Source: Fulvia fulva (taxonomy: Eukaryota; Ascomycota; Dothideomycetes; Mycosphaerellales; Mycosphaerellaceae). From it: DNA of 64,000 nucleotides. The notes beneath the pieces are model-generated. The model made no database searches, was not told the DNA's origin, and saw nothing but the letters and a program-made list of their open reading frames with translations. How positions within the stretch are numbered: position 1 is the first letter of the stretch; each line of letters opens with the position of its first letter. A program made the translations under genes and the position numbers. Shown in pieces: positions 63,635-64,000 of this stretch. Location of the stretch: positions 2,976,001 to 3,040,000 of the forward strand of contig NC_063015.1 of the NCBI RefSeq assembly GCF_020509005.1, written 5' to 3'.

Positions 63635-64000
63635 GTAGCCCCCCCGAACAAAGCTAAGTTCCTACGAAGCCGTAGTAGTTCCACATATCGAGGATGTTCA
63701 GCTTCAGTACCAGGCCTAGGCCTGATGTCATAGTCGATACACCATTAGTAAGCCCCGTCGAAAAGCTCAGATTCGAAGAGCCTGCCGATGTTGACTTCTG
63801 GGCCGTCTGCGCGGGCGTGGTATTCTTCGATTGCTTGACGATTGAAGATGATATGTTGGATAGGTTCCTATGAGGTATCCCACTTAGGGCAACCTTGCCA
63901 TTCGACTTTATACTTGATCGGCGGTAGTCCTTCAACGTCGTTGGGCTCTACGCGGATTCCCCGGATCTTGCGGACGGCATAGTCGTCAGAAGGTAGGTTA
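63635..64000 (-). mobile_element. 3' end of a chromodomain Gypsy element, runs off the window
   Basis: Minus strand from the right edge reads YAVRKIRGIRVEPNDVEG, then IKYKVEWQGCPKWDTS, a TAG where Trp is expected, then EPIQHIIFNRQAIEEYHARAD. This is a chromodomain with the YKVEW..G..TSWEP pattern, and the TAG fits TGG to TAG. A TAA follows after FDGAY. It is the C-terminal end of pol, next to its 3' LTR at 63115-63634. Confidence 0.75.

Overview
This window comes from a filamentous ascomycete (Pezizomycotina, most likely a melanised Dothideomycete). The reasons are short GT-AG introns of about 50-70 nt with CTAAC/CTGAC-type branch sites, a Zn2Cys6 factor and a C2H2 plus fungal_trans factor, a scytalone dehydratase gene for DHN melanin, Dothideomycete-type small secreted proteins, and transposons carrying the C-to-T damage typical of repeat-induced point mutation (RIP).

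Positions 1-46200 are an ordinary gene-bearing region on both strands. In order: the 3' part of a gamma-tubulin complex GCP3 gene; a small two-exon 2EXR/F-box-like gene; a 959-aa Zn2Cys6 regulator; two tandem paralogous RING proteins, the second missing a zinc ligand; a four-exon 14-3-3 gene; a three-RRM NAM8/Csx1-like gene whose last intron sits directly before the stop codon; a four-exon conserved fungal gene; SCD1; an ADIP-type coiled-coil gene; an AMPK-beta-like CBM48 gene; a crystallin-like secreted protein gene broken by one nonsense codon; a Cys-rich secreted protein; a three-exon membrane protein; a DMAC1-like gene; MBF1; a possible HAPSTR1/TAPR1-like gene; a CH-domain/calponin-repeat coiled-coil gene; a C2H2/fungal_trans factor; an F-box-like Cys-pair protein; and a protein kinase with DFS in place of DFG. 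Most are housekeeping, cytoskeletal or regulatory genes. I see no operon-like or metabolic cluster logic.

Positions 47617-64000 are a nested transposon island. It starts with the C-terminal tail of a membrane transporter gene cut by a 5'-truncated Tad1-type LINE with light RIP-like damage. Next comes a second, heavily mutated LINE, flanked by a 15-nt direct repeat and lying inside a decayed LTR-element fragment. An apparently intact Ty1/Copia element follows (55487-61928, minus strand). It has identical 207-nt LTRs, a 5-nt target duplication, an uninterrupted 1717-codon Gag-Pol frame and a primer-binding site matching the anticodon arm of initiator tRNA-Met. The island ends with a heavily mutated Ty3/Gypsy integrase/chromodomain fragment, into which another chromodomain Gypsy element (LTR 63115-63634) is inserted and runs off the window.

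Exon boundaries were placed by hand from splice consensus, frame continuity and family resemblance. No alignment or database search was possible.
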